A stretch of DNA of 64,000 nucleotides, from contig NZ_AOLK01000019.1 in the NCBI RefSeq assembly GCF_000336755.1, positions 62,001-126,000 of the forward strand, written 5' to 3'. Below the pieces are notes generated by a model. That model was given only the letters and a program-made list of their open reading frames with translations. It did no database searches and was not told the DNA's origin. The DNA comes from Haloferax elongans ATCC BAA-1513 (GTDB lineage Archaea; Halobacteriota; Halobacteria; Halobacteriales; Haloferacaceae). Position 1 is the stretch's first letter. Each line of letters opens with the position of its first letter. Positions 6,359-15,213 of this stretch are shown here, in pieces. The translations under genes were made by a program, and so were the position numbers.

Positions 6359-9303
6359 TGGTCGTCACCTCCGGCTTTCCGCACGTCGACTCGGACGTCG
6401 CTGTTGACGCCTGTCGGCCCCCAGTAGTTGGGGAAGAAGTGCAGGTGCTCGCCCGAATCTTCGGGGTACTGCACCAACTGCGTCGGTTTCATGTACATCG
6501 GCACGAGCGAGTTGAAATTCGTGTCGTCCTCGAACTGGAATCGCTCCCAGGCGAAGTACATCCGGGCCGTGCCGCGCTGACTGCTCGGGTAGATTTTCGC
6601 CTGTAGCGTGACTTCCGCGAGGTCGTTGAACACCTCGACGGTGTCGCCGTCTTCGATACCGCGTTCTGCTGCGTCCTCCGGGTGGAGGTACAACACTGGC
6701 TCACCGCGCTGGAGGCGGAGCAGTTTCTCGTTGTCCCGCCACGTGGAGTGAATCGACCACCGGCCGTGGGGCGTGTTGTACTCCATGGGGTAGTCACCAC
6801 CCGTGTTCTCCGGCCCCTCTTTGTGGGTCGGCAACTGCTCGCCGAGTTCGAGGAACCAGTCGTGGTCGATGTAGTACTGCTGTCTGCCCGTCGCGGTCGG
6901 CCACGGGTTCTTGTCTTGGACGAAGTCCTTCCACGGTGCGTAGGCCTCACCGTCTTCGATGTCTGAGGTCCAGTGCCCGCCCGCTTCGAGGAGTCGCTGG
7001 GGCTGTTCGACGGTGTCTGCGAACGTAATCTGCTCGTCGCTGTCTGCCGGATTCGTCTCCTCGGAGTGTTCGAGGATGTACTCGCAGGCGGCGCGGTCCT
7101 CAGCGAGCGCACCTTCTTCGCCGGTCTCCCAGTCGCGGACGAAGTCGTCGTAGATGGATTGGAGGTCGATTTCGCGGTCGAACTTCCTGTCTTGGATGGG
7201 TTCGACGCCGCGGTCGGTGGCGACTTCCTGAATCTTCGCGGCGAGTTCGCGGAAGATTTGCCAGTCGGTCTTCGACTCGCCCAGCGGTTCGACCGCGGGC
7301 GTGAAGGGATGCACGTAGGTGTGCATGTCCGTCATCGACAGGTCGTGTTTCTCGTAGTGGCTCGCCGTCGGCAACACGATGTCCGAGTACAGCGCCGTCG
7401 AGTCCATTCGGAAGTTGATGTCGACGACGAGGTCGAGTTTCGGCCAGAGTTGCTCTTCGACGGCGACGTTGCCCTTGGCCTGATTGAAGTAGTTGCCACG
7501 CCAGACGAACATCGTCGTCGGGTCGGGACGAGAGTCGTCGTCTCGCTCTTCAGGGTAGACGGGCATCCAGCCCTTGTCGATGGACTCCCGAATCTTGGCG
7601 GCCGTGTCGGGGTCGGTGTTGTCGAGGATGCCTGCGTGGTAGTAGGTCCACAGCGTCGTCGGCACGCCACGGACCTTCCCGGTCGGGAACGAGAGCGTCT
7701 TCCAGCCGTGGAACGTCCAAATCTTCTCTTGGCCGACGTAGTGGTCGAGGCCGGTCCCTTGCTCACCGAGGTTGCCGGTGAGGGTAACGAGCAACTGGAG
7801 CGCACGGTTCCCCAGGTCGTTGTGGTACCAGTCGTTGACGCCTTTTCCGTGGATAATCTTCGCCTTGTCTGCCTCCGCGAACTCGCGGGCGATTCGCTGG
7901 TAGGTCTCTTTGCCGACTTCGGTCACGTCGTGGACCGTTTCGGGGTCCCACGTCGCCAGTTCGTCTTTCAGTTCGGCCCAGACGGTCCGTACCTGGACGT
8001 TCCCGTCTTCGGTTCGAACCGTCGTCTCGGCGTCGAGTTGCGGGTCGAAGTCGAGTACGATGCTCTTCGAGTAGTCTTTCTGCCCGTCGCGTTCGCCGAG
8101 CGACCCCGGCGCTTCGCGCAGGCGTCCGTCCGAATCGAGCATGAGCATCATCCACTCGGGGCGGTCCGCGCTGGAGTTGACCGACGGAACCTCGCTGGCC
8201 CGGAGGAATTTTCCGGTGTCCTGCCGGACCAAAAGCGGCATGTCGGTCTGCTCTTTGAGGTGGGCCTCGTCGTACAATTCCTCGTCGACGATGGTCTGTG
8301 CCATCCCGAGCGCGAGCGCCGTGTCGCTCCCGGAGTCGGGACTGAGCCACTCGTCTGTGTGGATGGCCGTCTGGGAGTAGTCGGTGAAGATGCCGACGCG
8401 CTTGGTCCCGTTGTACCCTGATTCGAGGAAGTACTTCGCGTCCGGGATGCGCGTGACGTTGATGTTCGACCCCCACGCGATGATGTAATCGGAGTTGTAC
8501 CAGTCGGCGCTCTCGGCGTTGTCGGTCTGGGTGCCCCACGTGATTGGCTGTCCCGGCGGCAGGTCGGAGTACCAGTCGTAGAACGAGTGGCTGACGCCGC
8601 CGAGCAGGTTGACGAGGCGAGAGCCGCTGGCGAACGATACCGGACTCATCGCCGGAATCGGCGTGAAGCCGCTGATGGCGTCGTAGCGACCGGCCTGCAC
8701 CTCGTCGACGACGTGTTCGGCAATCTCGGTGAGGGCTTCGTCCCACGAGATGCGCTTCCACTTGCCTTCGCCGCGCTCGCCGACGCGCTTGAGCGGGTGT
8801 TTGATGCGCTCGTCGGCGTTGACGTAGTCGGTGTAACACGCGCCTTTCTGACAGCCGCGGGGGTTCGGGTCCGGAAGACTCTCGTCGAAGCGCGGGTAGT
8901 CACCGGACTGCTCTTCGCGCCAGACTTGGCCGTTTTTGACGTAGACGTTCCACGAGCAACTGCCGGTGCAGTTGACGCTGTGGGTCGACCGAGAGACCGA
9001 GTCCCAGTCCCACTCGTCTCGGTAGAGGTCTTCCCACTCGCGGTACGGGTAGTTGCCGATTGTGTCGTCTACTGGCTTCAGCCCGCCCATCTGGAACAGG
9101 CTGTCGTCGGACGCGGTCGAACTCCCGATGCCGAGCAGCGACGCGATGCCGATGCCTTCGAGGAAGTTCCGCCGGGAGACGAGCCCATCGCTGGATGCCG
9201 GGTCCCCGGGTGGGTCGCCGACCTCGGGGGCGTCGTTCGCCTGTTTGTCTGCTGCCGATTCGCCTGTCGTCTCACCGTCGTGGGATGCGTCGTTTCGACT
9301 CAT
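6355..9303 (-). CDS. narG: Respiratory nitrate reductase alpha subunit, Tat-exported
   Basis: A 982-residue molybdenum subunit that reduces nitrate to nitrite. The N-terminus carries a twin-arginine signal, SRRNFLEGIG (about 43-52), so the active site faces outside, as in archaeal pNar enzymes and unlike bacterial NarG. The FS0 cluster pattern is H108-x3-C112-x3-C116 and C151. D272 in WYNSDYIIAWGSN is at the position of the aspartate that ligates molybdenum in NarG. C-terminal features typical of the DMSO reductase family, including YNTPHGRWSIHSTW and the cofactor-binding cap, are present. Length is shorter than bacterial NarG (about 1240) as is usual in archaea. Confidence 0.96.
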   Translation of the reverse strand: MSRNDASHDGETTGESAADKQANDAPEVGDPPGDPASSDGLVSRRNFLEGIGIASLLGIGSSTASDDSLFQMGGLKPVDDTIGNYPYREWEDLYRDEWDWDSVSRSTHSVNCTGSCSWNVYVKNGQVWREEQSGDYPRFDESLPDPNPRGCQKGACYTDYVNADERIKHPLKRVGERGEGKWKRISWDEALTEIAEHVVDEVQAGRYDAISGFTPIPAMSPVSFASGSRLVNLLGGVSHSFYDWYSDLPPGQPITWGTQTDNAESADWYNSDYIIAWGSNINVTRIPDAKYFLESGYNGTKRVGIFTDYSQTAIHTDEWLSPDSGSDTALALGMAQTIVDEELYDEAHLKEQTDMPLLVRQDTGKFLRASEVPSVNSSADRPEWMMLMLDSDGRLREAPGSLGERDGQKDYSKSIVLDFDPQLDAETTVRTEDGNVQVRTVWAELKDELATWDPETVHDVTEVGKETYQRIAREFAEADKAKIIHGKGVNDWYHNDLGNRALQLLVTLTGNLGEQGTGLDHYVGQEKIWTFHGWKTLSFPTGKVRGVPTTLWTYYHAGILDNTDPDTAAKIRESIDKGWMPVYPEERDDDSRPDPTTMFVWRGNYFNQAKGNVAVEEQLWPKLDLVVDINFRMDSTALYSDIVLPTASHYEKHDLSMTDMHTYVHPFTPAVEPLGESKTDWQIFRELAAKIQEVATDRGVEPIQDRKFDREIDLQSIYDDFVRDWETGEEGALAEDRAACEYILEHSEETNPADSDEQITFADTVEQPQRLLEAGGHWTSDIEDGEAYAPWKDFVQDKNPWPTATGRQQYYIDHDWFLELGEQLPTHKEGPENTGGDYPMEYNTPHGRWSIHSTWRDNEKLLRLQRGEPVLYLHPEDAAERGIEDGDTVEVFNDLAEVTLQAKIYPSSQRGTARMYFAWERFQFEDDTNFNSLVPMYMKPTQLVQYPEDSGEHLHFFPNYWGPTGVNSDVRVDVRKAGGDDQ

Positions 9304-9512
9304 TTCTCTATCTGAAGGAAGACTGTCGTCAGTGCCAGTGCCGCGCCGAGGAGTCCAACGGCCACTCCGAGGAGCGTGTCGCCACCCATGTCGAGTCCGA
9401 GGGCGACGAGTCCCACGCCGAGGAGCTTGCTCACACGGTCGAGGTGTCGGTACGTCCGCGCCGAGAGCTCGATGCCGCGCGTCGCGGTCACGCCCGTCTC
9501 GGCGTCAGTCAT
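9300..9512 (-). CDS. Small two-span membrane protein of the nar operon
   Basis: A 70-residue protein between the cytochrome b and narG genes, overlapping both neighbours by a few bases, which argues that it is a true translated gene. A charged N-terminal third ([13 protein letters not shown]-like) is followed by two short hydrophobic segments, [20 protein letters not shown] and [15 protein letters not shown]. It corresponds in position to the small ORF4 described in Haloferax nar operons. Function unknown; probably a small subunit or anchor of the complex. Confidence 0.75.
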   Translation of the reverse strand: MTDAETGVTATRGIELSARTYRHLDRVSKLLGVGLVALGLDMGGDTLLGVAVGLLGAALALTTVFLQIEK

Positions 9513-11019
9513 CGTCGACCTCCTCGGGGTGTGGCTTCGCCTGCGGCTGTTCGTCGCGCTCGCCCAGAACTCGGTACACCATCAGCCCAGACCCGAGTGG
9601 GACGACGAACAACGCGGCCGTCAGAATCGGGTTGATGACGCCCGTTCCGACGCCGAGGGCGCGTCCGAGCAGGTTGTTCATCCCCGCGATGGAGGTAATC
9701 ATGATGAACTGGACGGCCGCGACGCCGACTGCCGTCTGCCACGGTCTGTCCAGTGGGTCCGCCGTGAAGTGGACCGACTCGTCGTGGTAGTCGACGAAGG
9801 GCCACACCGCGATGGCTCCGAACACCAGCGTCGGCAGCAGGACGCCGCCGACGAATTCGGTGGAGATGTGGATGTGAACGACCGGAATCGTGAAGCTCAT
9901 CCACGAGGGCAGGAGCTTCAGGAGGCCGTAGACCCACATCAGGAACCAGTCCGGCATGATGAGTTCTGGCGTCCCGGCGGGGTTGTTCGGGCCGTACTCC
10001 GCGATGTTGTGAACCGGGAGGAACCCGGCGAGCGCCGAGAGCGTCGCGAGCGTCAGGAAGAAGACGACCGCGCTCACGGCCGTCTGGTTCGGGAATGCCG
10101 GGAGGCCGACGACGACGCTGTCGTCGTCTTTCGAGAGGACGGGTTCGGTTCCTCCGTCGGTTGTCGAGACGGCGGAGTCGGTACCGCCATCGCTCGTCGG
10201 TGCGATGGATTCGGTACCGCCGTCGCTTGCCGTGGCTCCCGCTTGCGACCCGTCGGCGCTCGGTGTGAGGCCCTGAACGTCTTCGTCACGGGGTGCTTCG
10301 GTGTGCTTCTGGCGGATGAGTATCGCCATGTGTATCGCTAGCAACACCCCGATTGCGATGGGGATGATGAGGACGTGGATGAAGTACAACCTCGGAATGG
10401 TCGCACTCGACGGGAACTCCCCACCGAAGAACGCTTTCCCGACGAGTCCACCCACGAGTGGTATCGAGGTTGCGAGGTTGTACCCGATTCCTGTCGCTGT
10501 CGCGGCGAACTCGTCGAACGGGAGGGCGTAGCCAGTGTAGGCTGCGCCCATCGAGAGTCCGGCGAGTGCGGTGCCAACGACCCAGTTCGGCTCGCGTGGG
10601 TTACGATACGCCCCGGTGAAGAACACCCTGAGCATATGCAACCCGATAGAGGCGACAAACAGGTGTGCCGCCCAGTGGTGCATCCGCCGGATGAACATCC
10701 CGAACGGGATGTCGTAGGTGATGTGCAGAACGCTCGCGAAGGCTTCCGGCACTTCTTCGCCCTGGAACTTCTCGACGCTTCCTTCGTACGTCACGTCGCT
10801 CGTGGATGGCTCGAAGAACATCCCGAGGAACATCCCCGTGAGCACGAGCAGTAGGAAGCAAAACAGCGCAACCTCGCCGAGGAGGAACGAGTCCTCCGCC
10901 GGGAACGCTTTGCCGAGGAACTGGCGTCCGGTGTCGAGGTCGAACCGGGTATCCATCCAGTGGTAGGCGCGGCTGCCTGCGTCGGCGGTCTGGTCGGCGA
11001 GGCGGTCGATTCGGGACAT
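9505..11019 (-). CDS. narC: Cytochrome b of the nitrate reductase electron-transfer chain
   Basis: A 504-residue polytopic protein of the cytochrome b/b6 family. The haem-ligand histidines are seen in [15 protein letters not shown] and [16 protein letters not shown]. The C-terminal half holds the subunit-IV part with [15 protein letters not shown]. The two halves are joined by a hydrophilic linker (about residues 250-300) with three copies of a (T/A)SDGGTES-like unit. With the Rieske protein it forms a bc1-like module that delivers quinol electrons to the outward-facing NarGH. The ATG at 11017-11019 overlaps the Rieske stop as TGATG, so the GTG three bases upstream is unlikely to be used. Confidence 0.92.
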   Translation of the reverse strand: MSRIDRLADQTADAGSRAYHWMDTRFDLDTGRQFLGKAFPAEDSFLLGEVALFCFLLLVLTGMFLGMFFEPSTSDVTYEGSVEKFQGEEVPEAFASVLHITYDIPFGMFIRRMHHWAAHLFVASIGLHMLRVFFTGAYRNPREPNWVVGTALAGLSMGAAYTGYALPFDEFAATATGIGYNLATSIPLVGGLVGKAFFGGEFPSSATIPRLYFIHVLIIPIAIGVLLAIHMAILIRQKHTEAPRDEDVQGLTPSADGSQAGATASDGGTESIAPTSDGGTDSAVSTTDGGTEPVLSKDDDSVVVGLPAFPNQTAVSAVVFFLTLATLSALAGFLPVHNIAEYGPNNPAGTPELIMPDWFLMWVYGLLKLLPSWMSFTIPVVHIHISTEFVGGVLLPTLVFGAIAVWPFVDYHDESVHFTADPLDRPWQTAVGVAAVQFIMITSIAGMNNLLGRALGVGTGVINPILTAALFVVPLGSGLMVYRVLGERDEQPQAKPHPEEVDDD

Positions 11020-11681
11020 CACTCACCTCCCGGGCCGACAGGCCCGTTGAAGTCACCCGTTGCGATGAGATACCCCTCGCTGGAGACGGTAATTGGGAGC
11101 TGTGGAAGTCCCCGTGACGGCGGTCCGCCGACGACCGCAGCACCGTCGGTCGGGTCGAACTTCCCGAAGTGACAGGGACAGACGAGCGTCCCGTCTTCTT
11201 CGTCCGAGACCATACACCCCGCGTGCGTGCAGACCTTCGAGTAGGCTGTGTAGCCTGCGACCATGAACTCCTTTTTGACGGTGTCGCTGTAGGACCCCTC
11301 GGGGTGTCGTACGAGGAGCGTCGGCGCTTTCTCGATTCCCGGTCGTGGCTCGGGGAACACCGTCATCTTCTCGCCTTCCGCGAGGGCTGTCTCTTCGATT
11401 CGTTCGCCCTCGCCGTCTACGAGGTAGATGCCGTCTGAGTACACCGGTCCGGTGTACTCACGCTCGAACACGCGCGTCAGCCCGGCTAACGGTGCTGTGA
11501 GGCTTGCGACCGCAGTCAGGCCGCCGACGCTGGCGAGAAGCTTCGCGTAGTCGCGCCGAGCCAGCGACGCGCGGGTGTCGGTGAAGATACTCGGTCGATA
11601 CTCGTCGTTCCCGTCGTCCGTACAGTCGGTACAGCAGCTATCACAGTCGCCAGATTCGGCTTCCAAGTCTGTCGATTTCAT
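11019..11681 (-). CDS. narB: Rieske 2Fe-2S protein with Tat-type membrane anchor
   Basis: A 220-residue protein. The 2Fe-2S site is C151-T-H153-x2-C156 and C168-P-C170-H171. An R42-R43-D-Y-A-K motif and a following hydrophobic stretch (48-67) indicate a Tat-inserted, uncleaved anchor. Unusual is a cysteine cluster near the N-terminus, C13-D-S-C16-C17-T-D-C20, on the cytoplasmic side. It pairs with the cytochrome b to move electrons from quinol to nitrate reductase. Start ATG 11679-11681 overlaps the preceding stop as TGATG; a longer in-frame start at 11726 would overlap the upstream gene further. Confidence 0.93.
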   Translation of the reverse strand: MKSTDLEAESGDCDSCCTDCTDDGNDEYRPSIFTDTRASLARRDYAKLLASVGGLTAVASLTAPLAGLTRVFEREYTGPVYSDGIYLVDGEGERIEETALAEGEKMTVFPEPRPGIEKAPTLLVRHPEGSYSDTVKKEFMVAGYTAYSKVCTHAGCMVSDEEDGTLVCPCHFGKFDPTDGAAVVGGPPSRGLPQLPITVSSEGYLIATGDFNGPVGPGGE

Positions 11682-12256
11682 CAGTGTCCCCTCCGTTCTG
11701 CGACTTCGACGTGGGGGAGGAACCACGCGTAGTACGAAACGGTGAGTAGAGCCAGCGAGACGAACATCCCCATCGCGTAGACGCCGAAGTACTGCGTCCG
11801 CGCGAGGGTGAGATACTCGCCGGTGAACAACGCGGCGAAGACGATAGCGAGAATCGTCAGCCCGCCCATCGCCAGAATCCCCTCCATCGCGTCGGTGGCG
11901 TCGCGGTACTCGACGACCCAGCGGTCGTCAGTCCAGAACCACGGCAGGCCGACCTGTCCACCGTCGGCGACTGCCGTGTCGTCGCGGCGGGTACTTCTCA
12001 CTGCGGAGTCCATGAACCGATGGACCGCAGTCAGGACGGCAACGAGGCCGAACAGCGCGACCCAGACGATGACGCCGACCTGACTCGGTGCGAGTTTCTC
12101 CGGCGTATCGACGATTTCCTGGAGCGGCCGCATCTCGGTGACGCTCTGGTCGATTTCGATTTGCTCGCTCGGCGGTTCGCCGTGCAATGCGACGTACCAC
12201 ATCGGCAGGAGCACGGCGATGACGAGGAGCAACACGACGATAGTCTCTCGTCTCAC
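11681..12256 (-). CDS. narA: First gene of the nar operon, three-span membrane subunit
   Basis: A 191-residue membrane protein: spans at about 5-24, 47-66 (VGVIVWVALFGLVAVLTAV), 128-148 and 159-183 of varying strength. The region between residues 68 and 125 is hydrophilic and contains PWFWTDDRWVVEYRD. Position matches the narA gene of Haloferax, which opens the operon ahead of the Rieske and cytochrome b genes. It probably belongs to the quinol-oxidising module; no haem or metal ligand pattern is evident. The ATG at 12254-12256 is preceded by the shared promoter region with the divergent regulator. Confidence 0.8.
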   Translation of the reverse strand: MRRETIVVLLLVIAVLLPMWYVALHGEPPSEQIEIDQSVTEMRPLQEIVDTPEKLAPSQVGVIVWVALFGLVAVLTAVHRFMDSAVRSTRRDDTAVADGGQVGLPWFWTDDRWVVEYRDATDAMEGILAMGGLTILAIVFAALFTGEYLTLARTQYFGVYAMGMFVSLALLTVSYYAWFLPHVEVAERRGH

Positions 12257-12355
12257 GGGTACTCACCCCGTCTCCTCCGCCGTCGGAAGTCGCTCCCGTC
12301 GGGTGTTTCCCCTCGGGCACCACGTTCAATTGTCACCGGGCTGGAGTATGACATA

Positions 12356-12372
12356 CTTCGACTCATTCGAAG
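12356..12372. promoter_or_regulatory. Palindrome in the nar promoter
   Basis: CTTCGA-CTCAT-TCGAAG is a perfect 6-bp inverted repeat with a 5-bp spacer. Read on the minus strand it lies directly upstream of a TATA-like AAGTATGTCATAC, about 100 bases before the narA start. It resembles but does not exactly match the CGAA-N4-TTCG site I recall for NarO. Probable activator site for the nar operon. Confidence 0.6.
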
Positions 12373-12545
12373 GTGACACGCGAGTCCGGTAACACCCCGA
12401 CCATAAGGTGCGGGGTCTTTATACGGCTGACAGGTTCGTGCGACCTGCTCGTTCGGAGTGGATGACCGACGGACGGCGGACTCGAATTCCCACCCAGAAA
12501 GAATGGGCAAAGCACTTTTTCGAACCGACAGCGAACCGCTCAGAT

Positions 12546-13181
12546 ATGGACGCTGGGGTACACGGCGAGGTCGAAATCACCGACTCGTCGGCTTGCCACG
12601 TTACCGAGGCGTCGGGAGGGACCGACATCGAGTCTGTCTCGCGCTCTGCGGTGACCAGCGGTGACACTGTCGCAATCGATTTCACTGCGGACGCGGAGGC
12701 AGACATGACCGACGTCAACGAGGTGTTTCACCACGAGGAGCAGACGGTGTACCGACTCACCTACGAGACCGAGGCCTCTCCGGGGTGCGCATGCGAATTC
12801 ATCGAGACGTCTGGGTGTCCTGTCCGCCACATCGAGGCTGAAAACGGTGCTATCATCCTCTCCTTTGTCGCGTCCGACCTCCAGCAACTGCGCGAAATCA
12901 TCGTCGACCTCAAATCGGCGTTCGACGGCGTGTCGCTGCGGCGACTCACCCAGTCTGAGTGTCCCGATTCGGGGGCTTCGCTCGTGTTTATCGACCGCGA
13001 TGCGCTCACCGCCCGACAGCAAGAAGTGTTAGAGACTGCCCATCGGATGGGCTACTTCGAACACCCACGAGAATCGAACGCGACCGAGGTGGCCGAGGCA
13101 CTCGATATCAACCGTTCGACGTTCGCCGAGCACCTCTCGGCGGCCCAATCGAAGCTTCTCGGGACGATTCTCGACTGCTGA
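12546..13181 (+). CDS. narO: NarO-like denitrification regulator with cysteine motif and bat-type HTH
   Basis: A 211-residue protein divergent from the nar operon. It shows C17 followed by C81-A-C83-x7-C91, the CXnCXCX7C pattern reported for NarO of Haloferax volcanii, a probable oxygen- or redox-sensing Fe-S site. The C-terminus has the HTH_10 (bat-type) motif: LTARQQEVLETAHRMGYFEHP, then ATEVAEALDINRSTFAEHL. NarO switches on nar and nir genes without oxygen. In-frame starts exist at 12408 and 12462, but codon third positions before 12546 are markedly poorer in G/C than after it, so 12546 is preferred. A TATA-like CTTTATACGG lies at 12417-12426. Confidence 0.85.
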   Translation: MDAGVHGEVEITDSSACHVTEASGGTDIESVSRSAVTSGDTVAIDFTADAEADMTDVNEVFHHEEQTVYRLTYETEASPGCACEFIETSGCPVRHIEAENGAIILSFVASDLQQLREIIVDLKSAFDGVSLRRLTQSECPDSGASLVFIDRDALTARQQEVLETAHRMGYFEHPRESNATEVAEALDINRSTFAEHLSAAQSKLLGTILDC

Positions 13182-13286
13182 GTACGCCACCATCTCCGCC
13201 GCGTTCCCGCCGACCTATTTTATTTCCCACCCTATGATGGGGTGGACTAGTTGTACGAAGTCGTCAGTTTTGATGATGGGGCAATC

Positions 13287-13448
13287 GTGTCAGACGAATA
13301 TATATTCGACTGCCCGGAGTGCAGCGTCGAGGTGGGTGTCGACGCCGGTATCAGGTCGAGAATCCTCGATGGTGGGTGTGTGTTGTGCGAGGCCTCGGTC
13401 GAAGCCGGGGACTTCACTCGGTTACGTCGGTCTAGAGACCATTCGTGA
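13287..13448 (+). CDS. Small zinc-ribbon protein
   Basis: A 53-residue protein if translation starts at GTG 13287, giving MSDEYIFDCPECSVEVGV. Two CxxC pairs (CPEC and CVLC, about 22 residues apart) make a zinc ribbon, in the style of the small DUF7560-type zinc proteins common in haloarchaea, which share the F-x-CPEC start and the G-C-x-x-C...V-x-x-x-D-F end. A TTG 36 bases upstream is a less likely start. Its role is unknown; it sits between the regulator and the symporter cluster. Confidence 0.65.
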   Translation: MSDEYIFDCPECSVEVGVDAGIRSRILDGGCVLCEASVEAGDFTRLRRSRDHS

Positions 13449-13592
13449 GTGACGGACAGGGCGGTTCCTATTGCCGGTGTATGACGTGCGAACGAGTGGG
13501 GTCCGTGGACGCAACGTACTATTGACCTCCTCCCGAACCTAATGGTACGCATAGGTTCTGCTGGTCCGCAATGGGCGGCTCTCTGGTTTTCT

Positions 13593-13609
13593 GCTACCTC
13601 CCATGTAGC
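13593..13609. promoter_or_regulatory. Hairpin carrying a CCTCCCAT half-motif
   Basis: GCTAC-CTCCCAT-GTAGC, a 5-bp inverted repeat whose loop is the core of the CCTCCCAT motif found at three promoters of this cluster. It lies about 87 bases upstream of the promoter-proximal copy at 13680 and may be a second binding site. Confidence 0.4.
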
Positions 13610-13632
13610 AAATTTGGTGTGTACGGCTCTAC

Positions 13633-13652
13633 CGTCACGCGATACCGTGACG
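13633..13652. promoter_or_regulatory. Perfect inverted repeat upstream of the SNF symporter
   Basis: CGTCACG-CGATAC-CGTGACG, 7-bp arms and a 6-bp spacer, 28 bases upstream of the CCTCCCAT box. No T-run follows, so an operator is more likely than a terminator. Confidence 0.5.
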
Positions 13653-13679
13653 TAGTATAGCGTACGAAATGAGGCTGAA

Positions 13680-13693
13680 CCTCCCATGATAGG
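13680..13693 (+). promoter_or_regulatory. CCTCCCATGATAGG box of the SNF symporter promoter
   Basis: The box begins exactly 60 bases before the start codon at 13740. The same box, with the same 60-base spacing, precedes the symporter remnant (15677), and a fully palindromic version precedes the regulator gene (16929). An AT-rich TATA-like stretch (CTAATTAGACTCAATATC) lies between the box and the start. Confidence 0.6.
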
Positions 13694-13739
13694 TGACCTA
13701 CCTAATTAGACTCAATATCTTTATTTTGTTGTATTTACC

Positions 13740-15212
13740 ATGACAGACACAGAGGCGAGAACAGCGAGAGAAGAGTGGGGAAGTCGGTTTGGTTTCCTGA
13801 TGGCGATGCTCGGTGCCATGGTCGGTGCTGGGAACATCTGGCGGATGCCGTTCACCACGGGTGAAAACGGCGGTGGTGCGTTTCTCGTGGCGTACATTTT
13901 GTTGTTGTTCCTCATCGCTGTCCCCGGTCTAATGGCCGAGACGATGATTGGTCGCTACACGAGCAACGGGGTCATCGGGGCGTTTAAACAGGTGTTTCAG
14001 ACGAAGCGGGCGCAAGGACTCGGACTCGTCGTGCTCGTCGTCAACGTGGCGCTGATGTCGTACTACTCTCCTATTATCGGCTGGGCGCTGTACTACGCGG
14101 GGAATTCGGTCCTCTTTACGTTCACTCAACCCGGCTTCCAGCCACAGGCATTTTGGGACGGATTCATCGCTAATCCGGGACTCGTCGTCGGAATGCACAC
14201 CCTGACGATGGCTGGCATCGCAGGCGTCCTCGTCTTCGGAATTCGTCGCGGCATCGAACGCGTCGTAAAGTGGATGATTCCACTGCTCGTCGTTGCGCTC
14301 GTGGCTGTTGCCGTCCGCGGTGTCACGCTTCCGGGTGGCATGGAGGGCGTTGCGTTCGTCTTCACGCCGAAGTGGGAGTTCCTCACTCGCGGCAGCACGT
14401 GGGTCGCAGCACTCAGCCAAGCACTGTTCTCGACGGGACTCGGATGGGGCATCGCGCTCACATACGGGAGCTATCTCGGCCGGTACGACGACGTACCGCT
14501 CGGTGGTGGCTTGTTCACCGCCATCGGGAACACGAGTATCGGCCTGTTAGCCGTGTTTGCCACGTTCCCAGTGGTCTTCGCCTTCGGACTCGAACCGAGC
14601 GCAGGGTCCAACTTGCTTTTCATCTCTCTGGCGAAGGTGTTCCCCGAACTGCCCGGCGGCGGCCTGTGGGCACTCGTCTTCTTCGTCTCGTTCTTCTTCG
14701 CGACGTTCACGTCGGGCCTCGGTATCACCGAAGTCGGCGTGACAACCGTTTCCGAAGAGACGCAGTTCGACCGGACGAAGTCGGTGCTCGCGGTCTGTGG
14801 CGTGATTTGGCTTTTCGGTCTTCCAAGCGCATACTCCACGTCGTTCCTCGGACAGATGGACTTCATCTTCGGTAGTTTCGGGCTACCGCTCGCAACGCTC
14901 TCTATCATCGCGCTCGTCGCTTGGAAGTTCGGCCCAGAGCGCGCTCGTATCATCGACCTCAACCGCAATGCTGGCATCTACATCGGGTCGTGGTGGAACC
15001 CGGTCGTTAAGTACGTCATCCCCGCTGTGATGCTGTTCATTATCGGCTACGGTGTCGTGATAAGCATCGGAACGGAGAACCAGACGCTGATGCTCTTGGG
15101 TGTTGCAGTGATGGCTGCGCTCACTGTCGTGAGTACGGTCGTGATGAGCGTTGTCGGAAACGCACCCGAGAAGATCTCGGATACTGGCGTCTCCGTGAGT
15201 GGGGGTGACTGA
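13740..15212 (+). CDS. Sodium-dependent amino-acid symporter (SNF/NSS family)
   Basis: A 490-residue protein with about 11-12 membrane spans. The N-terminal span has the family hallmark GAMVGAGNIWRMPFTTGENGG (about 21-41), lining the Na+ and substrate sites as in LeuT. Later spans include the GLGITEVGVTTVSEE region. It imports an amino acid with Na+, suited to a halophile's Na+ gradient. The gene is followed without gap by a small membrane protein, then by a proline racemase family gene, so proline, hydroxyproline or a similar amino acid is the likely substrate. The family assignment is firm; the substrate is inferred. Confidence 0.92.
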   Translation: MTDTEARTAREEWGSRFGFLMAMLGAMVGAGNIWRMPFTTGENGGGAFLVAYILLLFLIAVPGLMAETMIGRYTSNGVIGAFKQVFQTKRAQGLGLVVLVVNVALMSYYSPIIGWALYYAGNSVLFTFTQPGFQPQAFWDGFIANPGLVVGMHTLTMAGIAGVLVFGIRRGIERVVKWMIPLLVVALVAVAVRGVTLPGGMEGVAFVFTPKWEFLTRGSTWVAALSQALFSTGLGWGIALTYGSYLGRYDDVPLGGGLFTAIGNTSIGLLAVFATFPVVFAFGLEPSAGSNLLFISLAKVFPELPGGGLWALVFFVSFFFATFTSGLGITEVGVTTVSEETQFDRTKSVLAVCGVIWLFGLPSAYSTSFLGQMDFIFGSFGLPLATLSIIALVAWKFGPERARIIDLNRNAGIYIGSWWNPVVKYVIPAVMLFIIGYGVVISIGTENQTLMLLGVAVMAALTVVSTVVMSVVGNAPEKISDTGVSVSGGD

Positions 15213-15213
15213 G

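Noticed and set aside
6973-8421. 482-codon plus-strand frame opposite narG
   Set aside because: Antisense shadow; narG has full molybdenum and Fe-S motifs across the same bases.
4239-12256. A bacterial-type narI gene in the nar operon
   Set aside because: No five-span haem b protein with NarI histidines was seen; the slot is taken by the EbdC-like subunit and by the Rieske/cytochrome b pair.
13247-13687. 146-codon minus-strand frame before the symporter
   Set aside because: Low-quality sequence that runs across the promoter boxes and the zinc-ribbon gene.
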